Notes under the pieces: generated by a model
Database searches by the model: none
What the model was told of the DNA's origin: nothing
What the model saw: only the letters and a program-made list of their open reading frames with translations
From: Mycocentrospora acerina
Taxonomy: Eukaryota > Ascomycota > Dothideomycetes > Pleosporales
Direction: 5' to 3'
Assembly (NCBI GenBank): GCA_022701365.1
Contig: JAKUHH010000184.1
Span: 496,001-560,000 of the forward strand
DNA length: 64,000 nucleotides
Made by a program: the position numbers and the translations under genes
Shown: positions 32,072-42,530 of the stretch, piece by piece
Layout: every line of letters starts with the position of its first letter
Numbering within the stretch: position 1 is the stretch's first letter

Positions 32072-33088
32072 TCACGCTCCATACCCTCTAAAGTTCTCAC
32101 ACGGCAAATAGTTATTCTCGATAAACGCCGAATCCAACCTTATTCCATACACGCCTGCCCACTCTTCTTCACCCTTGAACGGAAATATTTTCGCGCGCAC
32201 GTTTCCCTTGACGGTCTCGATGCCATTCGGCGCCGTGGTTACACTCGTGTTGAACAGCCTGATCATGTTGTCGCACGTCTTGCCGTCCGCAAACGTCGGC
32301 TGGTTGGTGACGTTCATGAAGAAAGAGAGCGGGTAGGGTGAGAAGCTTGTGAAGGGGGAGAAGATGGTGCTGACGGATGCGGGTGCGGTGGAGAAGTTTG
32401 AGGCTGAGTTTGAATTGAGGAGAGGCGTTTTGGCGTTGAAGGATGTGGTGTGAGGGGACTTGGCTGAAGGAACGGAGCGGTAGGCGTCGCAGGGGGGATC
32501 GAAGACGGAGGGGTAGACGACGGTGCCGTAGTCGAGGGCGCCTTTGAGGGCGATGACGGCGGTGGATGTCATGAGTAGGGAGGGCGCCCATTTGAATGAT
32601 GTGCTGTTGTCGGAGAGGAGGTCTAGGAAGGGGAATTCAATGCCTGCGCGCTGTAGGTTGGGAGTTAGTTTTGGGGTTCAAAATCGGCGGTAGTTAGGTT
32701 CAAGACTTACGGAAAAATCGGGGATTTTGTACCCAAAGGCTTGAACATCGTGGTCGTGCACGGCTTGGATGACTGCCGGGTACATGTCGGCTGGAAAGGA
32801 AGGGAGGAGCGCTCGATACGCATCTTCCAAAATGCGGTATTGAGGGGGAATGAGTTGGCGGGCTAGTTTTAGAGATATGGGAAGTACTGCAACTGTGCCG
32901 TTCAGGGTGCCGGTAGCGTTTCCTGGGTATCGTGAGGCAATGGGGTTTGGTTGATCATGTGTCTGGCAAACATCTGCGGTGATGGTCTCATTTGGTGTCG
33001 AAAAATATGACAAGCCAGCAACTCTAACTATGACCACTGACAAGAATAGGAAGACGAAGTACTGTAACCGAGGATCGCGTCGAGTCAT
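32072..33088 (-). CDS. Secreted or signal-anchored protein of unknown function
   Basis: Two exons on minus, 33088-32711 and 32650-32072, joined in phase 0; 318 aa. The chosen start gives MTRRDPRLQ followed by a hydrophobic run (YFVFLFLSVVIVRVAG), a signal peptide or membrane anchor. An in-frame ATG at 33163 would add a second hydrophobic segment and is an alternative. The rest carries several N-glycosylation sequons (NATG, NGTV, NSTS, NFST, NVTN, NTSV) and few cysteines (ADVCQ, PPCDAY, KTCDN, LPCEN), fitting an extracellular or lumenal location. The C-terminal block (EEWAGVYGIRLDSAFIENNY) looks conserved. I do not recognise the family. Confidence 0.8.
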
Positions 33089-33163
33089 CTTTGATTGTTG
33101 GAGAGGAAGGAAAGCTACAACGGGTAGGCACATGAGCGCTACGTCGAGATATAAGTTCAACAT

Positions 33164-33992
33164 TTTGATCAACGGCTTCAACGCAGGAACAATAAAGACA
33201 AGGCACGAGAAACAAGAAATGATCAGCGTAATGTCAGTCTAGCAAACCGAGGCGATGACGGTGGAGAAATAGCACACTTATGTCTACCACCTTTCGCACG
33301 TACTCTATCTCGGAACACACGCTGCCGCGCCATAGCTCTCCCTTCCATGCATCTGACTGGGACACATTACTCCTACAGTCGGCAACCACAAGACCCGGCA
33401 AGTAAACAACTCGCGTTTTCTTGCGTGCATTGGGCGCCCGGCCGCAACGCCAGGTCCTAGTGCATGGAAGCAGAGAGTTCCGGACGCTGATCTGTCGTTC
33501 CCACGCGGTGACGGCGGCTGCCAGCAAGCCTCTCTGACTTGAAAGGGACTTTGAAGCGGCTTGGCTCGCCTGCACTTGCGTCTGTAAATACTATGCGCAA
33601 TGAAGAGCGCGTGATATTGCCGTTTGGATGACGTTGAGGCGGAGAGTGTGTTGAAAAAGGTTTCAGCGGCTTGGAGAGGTTCCGGATGGAGTGGTGGTAC
33701 GTGCACACACTAGGTTCTTTGTCCACTCGTCAATCAACCAACCTTCATGCCAATCTACAATGATTGTGAAGTGGATGAAGCCCATGGTTGCGCAATAAAT
33801 TTTGCTTGCCTTCAAATCGAAGAGATCGAGAAGTCACCTACAGCTTTGCACCTTGCTTGAAGTCATCGCGAGATTGTGCCGCAGTTCAGGATGTGACGTG
33901 ACCGTGGCCTGACCGTTCAAACCATGGGGTAATGCTGATTAAATTAACGTCGATTCAACCTCTCATTCACAACACCCGCTGGTATCTCTTTG
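33164..33992. other. Divergent intergenic region
   Basis: About 0.8 kb between the signal-anchored protein gene (minus) and the fumarate reductase gene (plus). Overlapping minus-strand open frames at 33234-33706 show no recognisable domain; I see no gene. Confidence 0.55.
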
Positions 33993-35468
33993 ATGGGATA
34001 TCTTCATCTCGTGGTATTATTCCTTTTCTTCTTCTTCATACTTCTCGCGCCAATGACCTCACATATTCCCAACAACGATATGACTTTCAAGAGCGCCATC
34101 GTTGTAGGCTCTGGCCTCGCCGGGCTCAGCGCAGCTTCTCAACTAGTCTCCCGTAACATTTCCGTTTGTCTTCTGGAACGCGCGGCAAAGCCAGGTGGAA
34201 ACAGCATAAAAGCTTCCTCAGGTATCAACGGCGCACCGACCAAGTATCAGCCTGTCACAGAGCCGTCTGATGCATTCTACTATGATACCATTCGGTCAGC
34301 AGGAAAATCAATGGCTACTTTCACTGCCCACCGTGAGAAGCTTGCAGAGATTTTAACGAGAGATTCGGCGGGTGCGGTGGAATGGCTGACAAAAGAAAAA
34401 GGTGTGGATCTGAGCAGGGTCGCGCAGTTGGGGGGTCATTCATATCCCAGGACCCATCGAGGCGCTGGACAGACGCCACCTGGGTTTGCCATCATTAGCG
34501 CGTTGCTCAAGGATCTGAAAGCCAACCCCCTCTTCCATCTGCGGACCTCATGTACTGTGACAAAGCTCCTCCAGACTGGAACACAAGTCACAGGCGTGGA
34601 GTACACATGCGAAGACGGCGAGAAGCAGAAAGCTCATGGCCCAGTCATTTTTGCCGCTGGAGGTTTTGGTGGTGACGCTGAAGGTCTTCTCGCACAATAC
34701 CAACCAGATCTTGCTGGCTATCCCTCAACAAACGATCCTCGGCCGGGCGCACAGCCACTTCTAACGGCCATCGGAGCTCAATTGGTTGATATGGATCGTG
34801 TGCAAATACATCCAACAGGCTTTGTTGATCCAATGAACCCATTACTGCCACTCAAATTTCTAGCAGCAGAAATGCTCAGAGGAGAGGGCGGCATTCTCTT
34901 GCGAAATGGAAAGCGCTTTATTAATGAATTAGACACGCGAGAGAGGGTCGCAAACGCTATTACAACCGCGCAACCGACATTCAATTCCCCAAAACAATGG
35001 GAAGTCCAACTCATTCTCGATGAGGGAGCATACAGCGCGGCGAGATCGCACATGGACTTTTATATTTTCAAAGGCCTGATGAAGAAGACCACCATTGCTG
35101 AACTTGACCCTCAAATATCACTTACCCTGGCTGAGTACGCGGATGTTGTGACCGGCAGAAGTAAAGATCCATTCGAGAGAACGACAATCGGAAACTGGAC
35201 GTTGAAAGATCCAACTCCCGAAACAGTTGTCTATGTGGGTACTGTAACTCCCGTCGTACATTTTACTATGGGAGGTGTTATGATTAGTAGCAAGAGCGAA
35301 GTCTTGGGAGAAAACAGTGAGCCTATCGAGGGTCTGTGGAGCGCTGGCGAAGTAACTGGAGGCGTTCATGGTGGAAACCGCCTGGGTGGGTCCTCACTTC
35401 TCGAGTGTGTAGTATTCGGGAGAATTGCTGGGAACCAGTGTGTGGAATATGTGCAGAGAAATGAGTGA
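33993..35468 (+). CDS. OSM1: Soluble fumarate reductase, Osm1/Frd1-like flavoprotein
   Basis: FAD enzyme that reduces fumarate to succinate and reoxidises FADH2/NADH under low oxygen or during oxidative protein folding. Single exon, 491 aa from ATG 33993 (a TTG precedes it in frame). The N-terminus has a hydrophobic segment (LVVLFLFFFFILLAP), a likely signal anchor, then the FAD-binding GxGxxG (IVVGSGLAGLSAAS) with the acidic ERAAKPGGNSIKASSGIN loop. Further family blocks: GGHSYPRTHRGAGQTPPG, QIHPTGFVDP, INELDTRERVANAI with likely catalytic Arg, and the C-terminal GLWSAGEVTGGVHGGNRLGG. Length and order match the yeast Osm1/Frd1 group. ER versus mitochondrial targeting cannot be settled from sequence. 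Confidence 0.94.
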   Translation: MGYLHLVVLFLFFFFILLAPMTSHIPNNDMTFKSAIVVGSGLAGLSAASQLVSRNISVCLLERAAKPGGNSIKASSGINGAPTKYQPVTEPSDAFYYDTIRSAGKSMATFTAHREKLAEILTRDSAGAVEWLTKEKGVDLSRVAQLGGHSYPRTHRGAGQTPPGFAIISALLKDLKANPLFHLRTSCTVTKLLQTGTQVTGVEYTCEDGEKQKAHGPVIFAAGGFGGDAEGLLAQYQPDLAGYPSTNDPRPGAQPLLTAIGAQLVDMDRVQIHPTGFVDPMNPLLPLKFLAAEMLRGEGGILLRNGKRFINELDTRERVANAITTAQPTFNSPKQWEVQLILDEGAYSAARSHMDFYIFKGLMKKTTIAELDPQISLTLAEYADVVTGRSKDPFERTTIGNWTLKDPTPETVVYVGTVTPVVHFTMGGVMISSKSEVLGENSEPIEGLWSAGEVTGGVHGGNRLGGSSLLECVVFGRIAGNQCVEYVQRNE

Positions 35469-36234
35469 GGGATAACCAAAGAATGGAACGATGCTGTTAG
35501 ACGCAGGGTACAAGTTGACATTGCAAAAGCATACTGCAAAGAACTAGTCTCAGAAATTTTTTTTAAAAAAAGAGTGTTTCTTCTATTTTCTTTCTCGCAT
35601 GATCATGTGCCCAAGTTGACCAATAAAACTGTTTGCAGGATTGCGCCTGTAAAGTTTCCAGCACCTTACAGTTGGAGACTGAAAGTAGAATTACTAATTG
35701 AGCCAATGACATTGGAATGTTGTATTAGTTGATAAGGCATAAAATCAATGACACAATACTGTCAAATTGTAATATTTATCACGCATAGGGTGAGGAATAC
35801 ATGAGAATTTCTCTTGGCAAACTGAATTAGGCAGTAGCTAAAGAAATTATGGTTCCGTGAACAAGAAGTGAGAAGATTCAAAATTTAGCTTTTACACAAG
35901 GATGGAGGATATGCACATTAACATTCTATTCCATCAGATATTTACATACACAAAACATTATGATGATGGGCAAAGGCACCCCTAATATACAAAGACCCCA
36001 AGCAGCGTTTGAGAGATACAGGCAGTACCAAGACTGTATACACAGGCTAAACGATAGCCAGAAGATATGCCTACCCTAGAGAGAAATTGTTTCCCAAGAA
36101 CCCATCGCAGACCAGAGAAAAGAAACAAGAAATAAGCCCAAGTGGCTGACCACTGCGGATAAAAACTGTGCCCTAGCCAACATAAACATTTTTCCCGCGC
36201 TGTTCCATGGAAGAAGCTTCTCAAATGAGTGAGC
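35469..36234. other. Convergent intergenic region
   Basis: 766 AT-rich bases between the fumarate reductase gene and the 244-aa secreted protein gene. No gene seen. Confidence 0.6.
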
Positions 36235-37048
36235 TTAGATGAAGTTGCCTCCACCCTGGCAACGAGAAAGAGGAGGGTTGCTACCCCTCTTGTAGCAAAG
36301 GGACCTCGCACCACTGATCCACTGAACTCCGTTGTATGATCCAGTGCCACGGTCGTCAGCCATGAATGTGCCAGTCTTCTTCAGGGCGCCAATGCAACCC
36401 TGGTAAACACTGCCGTACCGGCGGGTAGTAAGTGGCTTCCAGATCATAACACCGCAGTTGCCGTTGGGAACGGTACCTCCAATTGCAATTGCGGTTTGGG
36501 TTGTCCAGGTACGCTGGAAGTTGACGCCAAAGGAGCTCTTGAGTCTATCGGCAATCCAAGTGTAGTCCAAACCAGCGCTCACAGAGATAGAATTAGCTAC
36601 AGAGTAGCCCTCGGTGACAGAAATGGTCATGGCTCCGACAGCGCAGACAACGGGAGACATCTGCACATCCCAATCGACAAAGTGCTGAGTTGTATCCGTC
36701 ACAAGAGCGCGGTTGTAGCAGTTCTGGCGTTTGGCGTGAGCCAGATGTTCTTCAACATCCGCAGCCGGCGTGAAGTTGAGGAAATCGTGATCAATCTCAG
36801 GAGGACTAAGAGAGTATCCTGCTGCCACAACTTGCTCTTCCCATGCAGAATGGTTGAAGCCCTCATCTGTTCAATCCAACAATTAGCTTTTTATTCAACT
36901 ACTTCACAAAAGGGCAGAGCCAGAGAACAATCCTAGAGTACGTACGGTTCAGGCCATCAGCCAGATCCAGAACCGCGGCATCAGTAACGAGAGGCGAGGC
37001 ATTGGTCACCGCAGCGAGCACAAGCCCGACGAAAAGAGAGTGAAGCAT
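36235..37048 (-). CDS. Secreted protein of unknown function with a KR processing site
   Basis: Two exons on minus, 37048-36946 and 36866-36235; 244 aa. Exon 1 codes a signal peptide (MLHSLFVGLVLAAVTNASP). A propeptide-like stretch ends in HAKRQN, a Kex2-type Lys-Arg site, after which the mature part would begin. The mature part has six cysteines (QNCYN, VVCAV, GNCGV, QGCIG, SLCYK, SRCQG), enough for three disulphides, and a block rich in aromatic residues (VSAGLDYTWIADRLKSSFGV, NFQRTWTTQTAIAIGGTV). This looks like a recurrent family of fungal secreted proteins, which I cannot name. It lies next to another secreted-protein gene at 38.6 kb. A role at the host or competitor interface is possible but unproven. 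Confidence 0.85.
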
Positions 37049-38615
37049 CTTGAAAAGTTGCAAAGTTTATGCTTTAGAGTGACGGGAGTTTGTTTGTTGT
37101 GGATGAGAGTGTACCTTGATGCTGGAGTGCATGACTTTATATATCTTTCACACTCATCGATATGCCATGCTCTCTTGTTGGTAGTCGTTCTATGCCCACT
37201 GACCGAAGTCAGACCGCCATGCAGTGCACGTTCATGGGGTAAAGAACGTGCTTTCGGTGTTATCTTTTCCGTCAACACTAATCTCTCTTGAGTAAAGTTG
37301 CAGAATACTGGAGTGGACCCTTTCATTGGCTCCCAATTCGTACCTGATCTTCCCGCAGCGCTAGCTTCAATTTTATAATCGCAACGGCAAATTCGACGTT
37401 GAGGCTTCAATTCTCAGCGACGATTGATGTGAGAGGATCGCAACATCGCGAGAATTTGTTTTGTTGTATCACAGCCACAGCAACAAAAGGGTATACAAGC
37501 TGTATAGCTTTTGTTGTGGAAAAATCACACCACATCAGTGGACTCTAAATTTTTCCAAGAAAGCCTTGTGTTTGGCGCGAAGAACGCTTGTCAGACCAAG
37601 CCTTAGCTTAGCATGTAATCGTGCAAAGGCGCATGTCAGGTGCGCGCCACACAGACGCACAGACGACGATGCAACACACACAATCGTCGACACATATTAA
37701 ACAAGATAAAGACTTCTTCATATCGCTCTCGCATACGGCAATTGCCACAATGCGCGTTGGTTTGATGCCAATAATGGGCAGGATTGCCGACTTAGATCCT
37801 AGATGGCGATGGTGTGTCCCCACATGCCGGCGTGTGACATTGCGCTAAGATTGGAAGAATTCGACCGATGGTGTCAGCAGCATTGAACGCTCGGTGTAAT
37901 CTTATGAACAACACGAGCACAATCCAGCCTATTAGACGCCGAATTTGGAACTATTTCACCAAATGAGGAAATGTTTACCACACCGAGCGGTAATTCTTTT
38001 CTTTGTCAAGAATCCAAGACAAACTACCAATCAACGAGTTTATCCGTCATCAATGTCGGATTTAGGCTGGCATCCGCTTAATTTGTTCGCCTGTACGATA
38101 CTGAAATTTAGGGCATATTGAGTTAGCTGTACTGCAATGAATGCCTGGAGGCATCTCGTATGTCACTTTAGACTCTCTTCTAACTCGAACAGCCGTTCAG
38201 TTCGCTTATCCCAGAGTAGTGAAGCCACAGTTTGAGCTTCTGGAATTATACTCTTTCAGGTTTAGCAGGCGCCATTTCTGCCCATCCGATCATGATCAGC
38301 AAGGCTTCACACTGGCGGTTATATGTCGGTGTAGTTCAGATCAACAATACGGGTACTCCGTGATGAGGCCGATACAACCGACGAGCATCACCGCTATCAC
38401 TGTGAAGGCTAACAATAATCCACAAATCAAACGAAGTTCTGTGGAATTATCATGATTCAGGTAGATATCGAACAGATTCTGGGTATCGTGGTGTAAGGCG
38501 AAAGCGGTCTGGAACCTTGACTTGCAAGCACACGTTGATCTATAAAGTATATTCTCAGGCACCTCAATAACTCAGACACAAGTTACTCACATCAGTTTCT
38601 CTCTTCTCCAACAAA
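37049..38615. other. Divergent intergenic region between two secreted-protein genes
   Basis: About 1.6 kb. Short open frames here (for example 38141-38455) lack domains. It holds both promoters; no gene seen. Confidence 0.55.
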
Positions 38616-39156
38616 ATGAAGCTCACCTACGTCGCTTTTGTCATCGCACCGCTCATCGGCTCGTAAGTGATCTAGCACTTTGATTATATCTCACTCTCTG
38701 AAAGAATCTCTGCTGACCACGTGGTTCTCTATAGCGCCGTTGCGGATCTCCACAGATACGCTGTCTGTGTTACTGGCCGCACTTCTATGCCTGTTGGCGG
38801 AACACCTTTCAGTCCTTCCCAAACCTGGTCAAAGAGCTTCGATATCGCATCCGATGCGACCAAATGCGCTTGCGAGGCCTACAAGCGCCGTAACACCGGA
38901 AACAAGCAGTGGGATAAGTGCCCTGATTGCTACTATGTAAGTCCTTTGATTTAAGGAATATGCAACCATGAACAATATTAACTCATTTCTCAGGACGGCT
39001 TACAGTGCGTCTCGAACGGCTGGCATTTGGGAGGTGATGAGGTAAGACTTTTACCCTACTTGAAAAATAGCAAAACAAAGTTGATGCTAACCGGTATGAC
39101 AGATCAACTACTATTGCCAGAAGATTTGCCACACTCAGGGCGCAGAAGCGAACTAG
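38616..39156 (+). CDS. Small secreted cysteine-rich protein, effector-like
   Basis: Four exons: 38616-38662, 38735-38936, 38994-39041 and 39103-39156; all introns are short with GTAAG donors, and the phases agree. Product 116 aa: signal peptide MKLTYVAFVIAPLIGSAVA, then a mature protein of about 97 residues with eight cysteines (RYAVCV, KCACEAY, DKCPDCYY, GLQCVS, YYCQKICH), enough for four disulphides. A basic/polar centre and no transmembrane helix. Size, signal and cysteine number fit the small secreted protein class to which many fungal effectors belong, but nothing in the sequence shows an activity. Expression data would be needed to tell. Confidence 0.87.
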
Positions 39157-39901
39157 TTTGGTCGGCAGATAATTCAATGTACACATGTTTGGACTGGTCA
39201 ACATTTAAGTAATTAAACAATAATTTTTCGATGTATTTTCTGTCACTGCTTCAGCTTGGTACATTTCGACTGTTGCAAAATGTTTGAGGAGAAGAGAGGG
39301 AGAGAGCTATACTTGTAAGAGAACCTGAGAATAGATTTATAGAAGTCTCGGCCATTGAAGTGAACTATGCATTATCAGTGCAAATACATATCTTGATCCT
39401 GCATTGTTCGTGGCGGTCAACTCTCCTCATTAGTCATTGGAATATTTGGCAAAGTCATTCATAGCTAGTGAAGTATAGATATTCTATTCATAATTACTTT
39501 GCACTGTCCTTTGCATCATGCAATTTTCCCTTGCATAAAAACTAATCCCCCCAACCCCCCGCCTAATCGAGGTAAGAGAGCCTCGTCGATTCTCAGACTC
39601 TCAGGGGTATCTTCAAATTTTAGTGGGTGCATGCGTTGTTCATTTAAATTGTTTCTCGACCGACTCTCTGATTGAAGAATCAGGGCCTGAATAAATCCTT
39701 GGATACAGCACAGACAAATTTTAAGTCCAGAAACTCACAAGATGCATTGAAGTTTGAATACCAGGACTGTAAATTCACGGGAAAGAAATTCGAATTGAGC
39801 AGCATAAAACTATGTAATTGAAAATGATGAAGAAGGCTATGTATGCGACAAATGTATATTAATAGAAATAAATATGAATAGTTTTCTTTTGATGTAACTT
39901 C
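39157..39901. other. Intergenic region before 5S rRNA
   Basis: About 0.75 kb, AT-rich. No gene seen. Confidence 0.6.
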
Positions 39902-40020
39902 ACATACGACCATAGGACGTTGAAAACAAGGCTTCCCGTTCGCTCAGCCCTATTTAAGCAACGTACCGGCGGACTAGTAGTCAGGTGGGTGACCACTGGC
40001 GAATCCCCGCTGTTGTATGT
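39902..40020 (+). rRNA. 5S ribosomal RNA (dispersed copy, sequence variant)
   Basis: Begins ACATACGACCATAG and ends CTGTTGTATGT, which pair to form helix I. The internal blocks AAGGCTTCCCGTTCGCTCAG and GGTGGGTGACCACTGGCGAA match fungal 5S RNA, including the GGTGGGTGACCAC box. Helix II pairs ACGTTG with CAACGT; this differs from the GTGTGG/CCACAC pair I recall for filamentous fungi but keeps pairing, i.e. compensatory change. Total 119 nt. The box A region reads AGCCCTATTTAAGC, slightly unlike the usual AGCCGTACTTAAGC. A T-run follows immediately. A single copy in the open genome fits dispersed 5S genes of Pezizomycotina. Confidence 0.9.
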
Positions 40021-40028
40021 TTTTTTTT
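40020..40028 (+). terminator. RNA polymerase III terminator of 5S gene
   Basis: Run of nine T directly at the 3' end of the 5S sequence, the normal Pol III stop signal. Confidence 0.85.
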
Positions 40029-40847
40029 CAGTTTTGTTTGCTCACTACATTGTTCTTCTTTGATCGACGGGAGGTAGATCCTGTCAGCATGTTTTTACAG
40101 CGGGGCTGTCATTTTTAGGCTGAGAGTAGGCTACCTCTCAAGAGACAACAAGATGACATGAACTAATTCAGAGTTTGTGTGATTGTTTCAAGTAAGACCG
40201 TATGCAAACTAGCTATAGGGAGGACGGTTGATGACATCTGAAAGTTTGGAACTAATCTCATTGTAGGATATCTGCACAAAGTGGCTTACAACACGTGCAA
40301 GCAGGAGAACTTGATGCATGCTTCTGTTTAGTATGCCGTGTCTCTTATCTTGTTGATTCAGCTCCAGTATCCATGGCTTCAAGTGATGGTCACCTCATTA
40401 TCCTTAGACCAGAAACCCCTGTCATTACTGCAGAATTGATAAGTCGCGTAGACTACGAAGTGTATTTGACTCAGTGTGGCAGCCAAGGTGCAAGGGAAGT
40501 CCGGGTAATACAGGGATACTGCGAATTCAAGGAGTTGAATTCTTCCTGAGTATCGACCTATATGTTGAATGGAGTTCGAAGGGATAAGAGCGTCCACGTG
40601 GTCGGTGGAAATTGACACGATGCAGCACAATAGAAGCCCGTGCTCTTGAATTTGCGGCTAATTGGAAAAGCAAATTTCTGCAGATTTTTTAACATGTTAG
40701 TTCGTTGCTTATCAATCTATAATGCCGACTATCGGAGCCCAGCAGCACAAATGTTGGCAGTGTAGATATAGCGGTGAGCAATTTGTAGCCCTACTGATAG
40801 ACACTCCCCCTCATATTCTCGTATCCCCAGATCTCCTGATTTCTAGT
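40029..40847. other. Intergenic region after 5S rRNA
   Basis: About 0.8 kb. An open frame ending at 40549 with an ATG at 40373 (58 codons) has no visible domain; not called. Confidence 0.55.
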
Positions 40848-42530
40848 TCACAGGTCTAGCTCAATCGTCCCCACACCCCTTGAAACACAACTCAGCATTG
40901 CCTCAGCCTTTTCCTCGCCCAACAATCCAGTTCCTCTATGCTCAATCCTCCCACTACACACATCAACTCTACAGGCCCCACAATTCCCGACTTCGCAGGA
41001 GCTATCTATGTCCATTCCCACAGCTTTTAGGGCATCTAGTAACGTCTGTGTGGGCCCAATCTCGATCGTTAGGTCACTTTGTTTCAATTTAGCTGTGAAT
41101 GGATCGCCAGACGTGTCAACGGTGAAGGTTTCGATGTGTATGTTGGCTTTCGATATTCCATATTGTAAGGCTGCATGTTGAACAGCGTCGAGAAGGCGCT
41201 GGGGACCACACGCATAGATGTGTGAGCTGAGATGTGCTTGAGAAATGATAGCATTAATATCCATTTGTTGACCCAGAGATTTGCTGTAGATTGTAGCGGT
41301 TGCACCTAGATTAGTGATACGCGTCGCGAACGGGACTTCATTGCTGACGGCATAGTGAAGGTGAAAGTTCTGCATAGTGTCCTGGAGGACTTGCAGTGCT
41401 GCTAGAAAAGCTGTGATGCCGATGCCGCCAGCGATCACGATATGTTCTCTGGCATCCTCTGCTAATGGAAAACTAGCCTGGATCCGTCCGACAGTGAGTA
41501 CATCTCCCACTGTGACATGTTCGTGTAGGTACTTCGAGCCTCCGCGGCTTGATGCGTCTAGAGCGATGCCGAGTTCGAAGTGCTTCGACGTACCACCGAT
41601 AACAGAATATGCGCGAACCAACTTTCCACCAAGCTTGAGACGGACATGGCTTCCTGGCTGCACGAGTTCCGGTACTTTAACATCTTCTAGCGCTTCAAGT
41701 CCAAAGGCCACGACTCTCCTAGTTTCCTTTCTCTTCTCCACAACACGATATTCACTCCACATATCCATCTTTTCCTCTTCCCCACCAAACATCCTGCCGT
41801 CCTGGTCCTCCGTAACACCCTTCGTTAGTCGAGCCTGAAACTTCCCCTTTACATCCTCGCCAAGTGGACCTAATTCGACAATCTGTTTCATCATTTCTGC
41901 GTCTTTTGTGTCAAGGAATAGATAGTACATAACCCTTGCTACCGTCCACTCAGGAAACGGCCGATCAAGTAACCTCACTATATCTCCCTGCATCACTACC
42001 CCTGGCTTGATAATACGGTACAACCATCCAGTTCGAAGCAGCGTCTGAGCTCGTTTGGCCATATCCCTGACCTCGAACCGATGATTGAGTTTGAAGCATG
42101 GTGTCCTCGGCTCTGATACCTCTACTATAACATCTCCAATCGCAATCCGGTCGCCAATGCAGATTGTCTTCTCACTAATCTCTTTGTTGTAAATGTTCTC
42201 GCCAAAGGCACCTGCTTTGAACAGATGTTCCGACGCTGGTATCTCTTCTCTCCACGCATCATAGTGCGCAGTACAATAGTGGAGGATCGCCTTGTCTGGA
42301 CTGCGATGCGGCTCATAAGCGTGCTCATCGCCGACTATGCCATTTGTTGTTATCGTAATTGGCCCTGAGAGAGGTGTTTTGAAGATGGCAGACTCGATAC
42401 GAGCCGCGCCTAGCGAGTTTTTAACTTTTCCTGCGCGGAGTTGGGAAAGAGGAAATGGTTTGAACGGGATGGGGTTGCAAAGTGTGTTGGGGTCCGGAGG
42501 CGGTGGGGGTATCCAGCTAGATATTGCCAT
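40848..42530 (-). CDS. MOSC-domain / flavin reductase / 2Fe-2S ferredoxin fusion
   Basis: Single exon, 560 aa from ATG 42530 (MAISSWIPPPPP); the frame is open further upstream but only to a GTG. Residues about 30-215 form a MOSC domain (ITTNGIVGDEHAYEPHRSPD; GAFGENIY; ISEPRTPC-type Cys in VSEPRTPCFKLNHRF). Then comes a ferredoxin-reductase module of the phthalate dioxygenase reductase type: RAYSVIGG for flavin, SRGGSKYLHEH, IVIAGGIGITAFLAAL and YACGPQRLLDAV for NAD(P)H. A C-terminal plant-type 2Fe-2S domain carries CEVGNCGACRVDVC plus a last Cys in AMLSCVS. It likely moves electrons from NAD(P)H through flavin and Fe-S to a MOSC-bound or separate acceptor. The substrate is unknown. A similar fusion architecture is known in bacteria (YiiM-related). 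Confidence 0.9.
   Translation of the reverse strand: MAISSWIPPPPPDPNTLCNPIPFKPFPLSQLRAGKVKNSLGAARIESAIFKTPLSGPITITTNGIVGDEHAYEPHRSPDKAILHYCTAHYDAWREEIPASEHLFKAGAFGENIYNKEISEKTICIGDRIAIGDVIVEVSEPRTPCFKLNHRFEVRDMAKRAQTLLRTGWLYRIIKPGVVMQGDIVRLLDRPFPEWTVARVMYYLFLDTKDAEMMKQIVELGPLGEDVKGKFQARLTKGVTEDQDGRMFGGEEEKMDMWSEYRVVEKRKETRRVVAFGLEALEDVKVPELVQPGSHVRLKLGGKLVRAYSVIGGTSKHFELGIALDASSRGGSKYLHEHVTVGDVLTVGRIQASFPLAEDAREHIVIAGGIGITAFLAALQVLQDTMQNFHLHYAVSNEVPFATRITNLGATATIYSKSLGQQMDINAIISQAHLSSHIYACGPQRLLDAVQHAALQYGISKANIHIETFTVDTSGDPFTAKLKQSDLTIEIGPTQTLLDALKAVGMDIDSSCEVGNCGACRVDVCSGRIEHRGTGLLGEEKAEAMLSCVSRGVGTIELDL

Noticed and set aside
33234..33726. Overlapping minus-strand frames upstream of the signal-anchored protein gene
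   Set aside because: No recognisable domain and no clean splice into the downstream gene.
40295..40549. 84-codon plus-strand frame after the 5S gene
   Set aside because: Non-ATG start, internal ATG leaves 58 codons, no domain or splice support.
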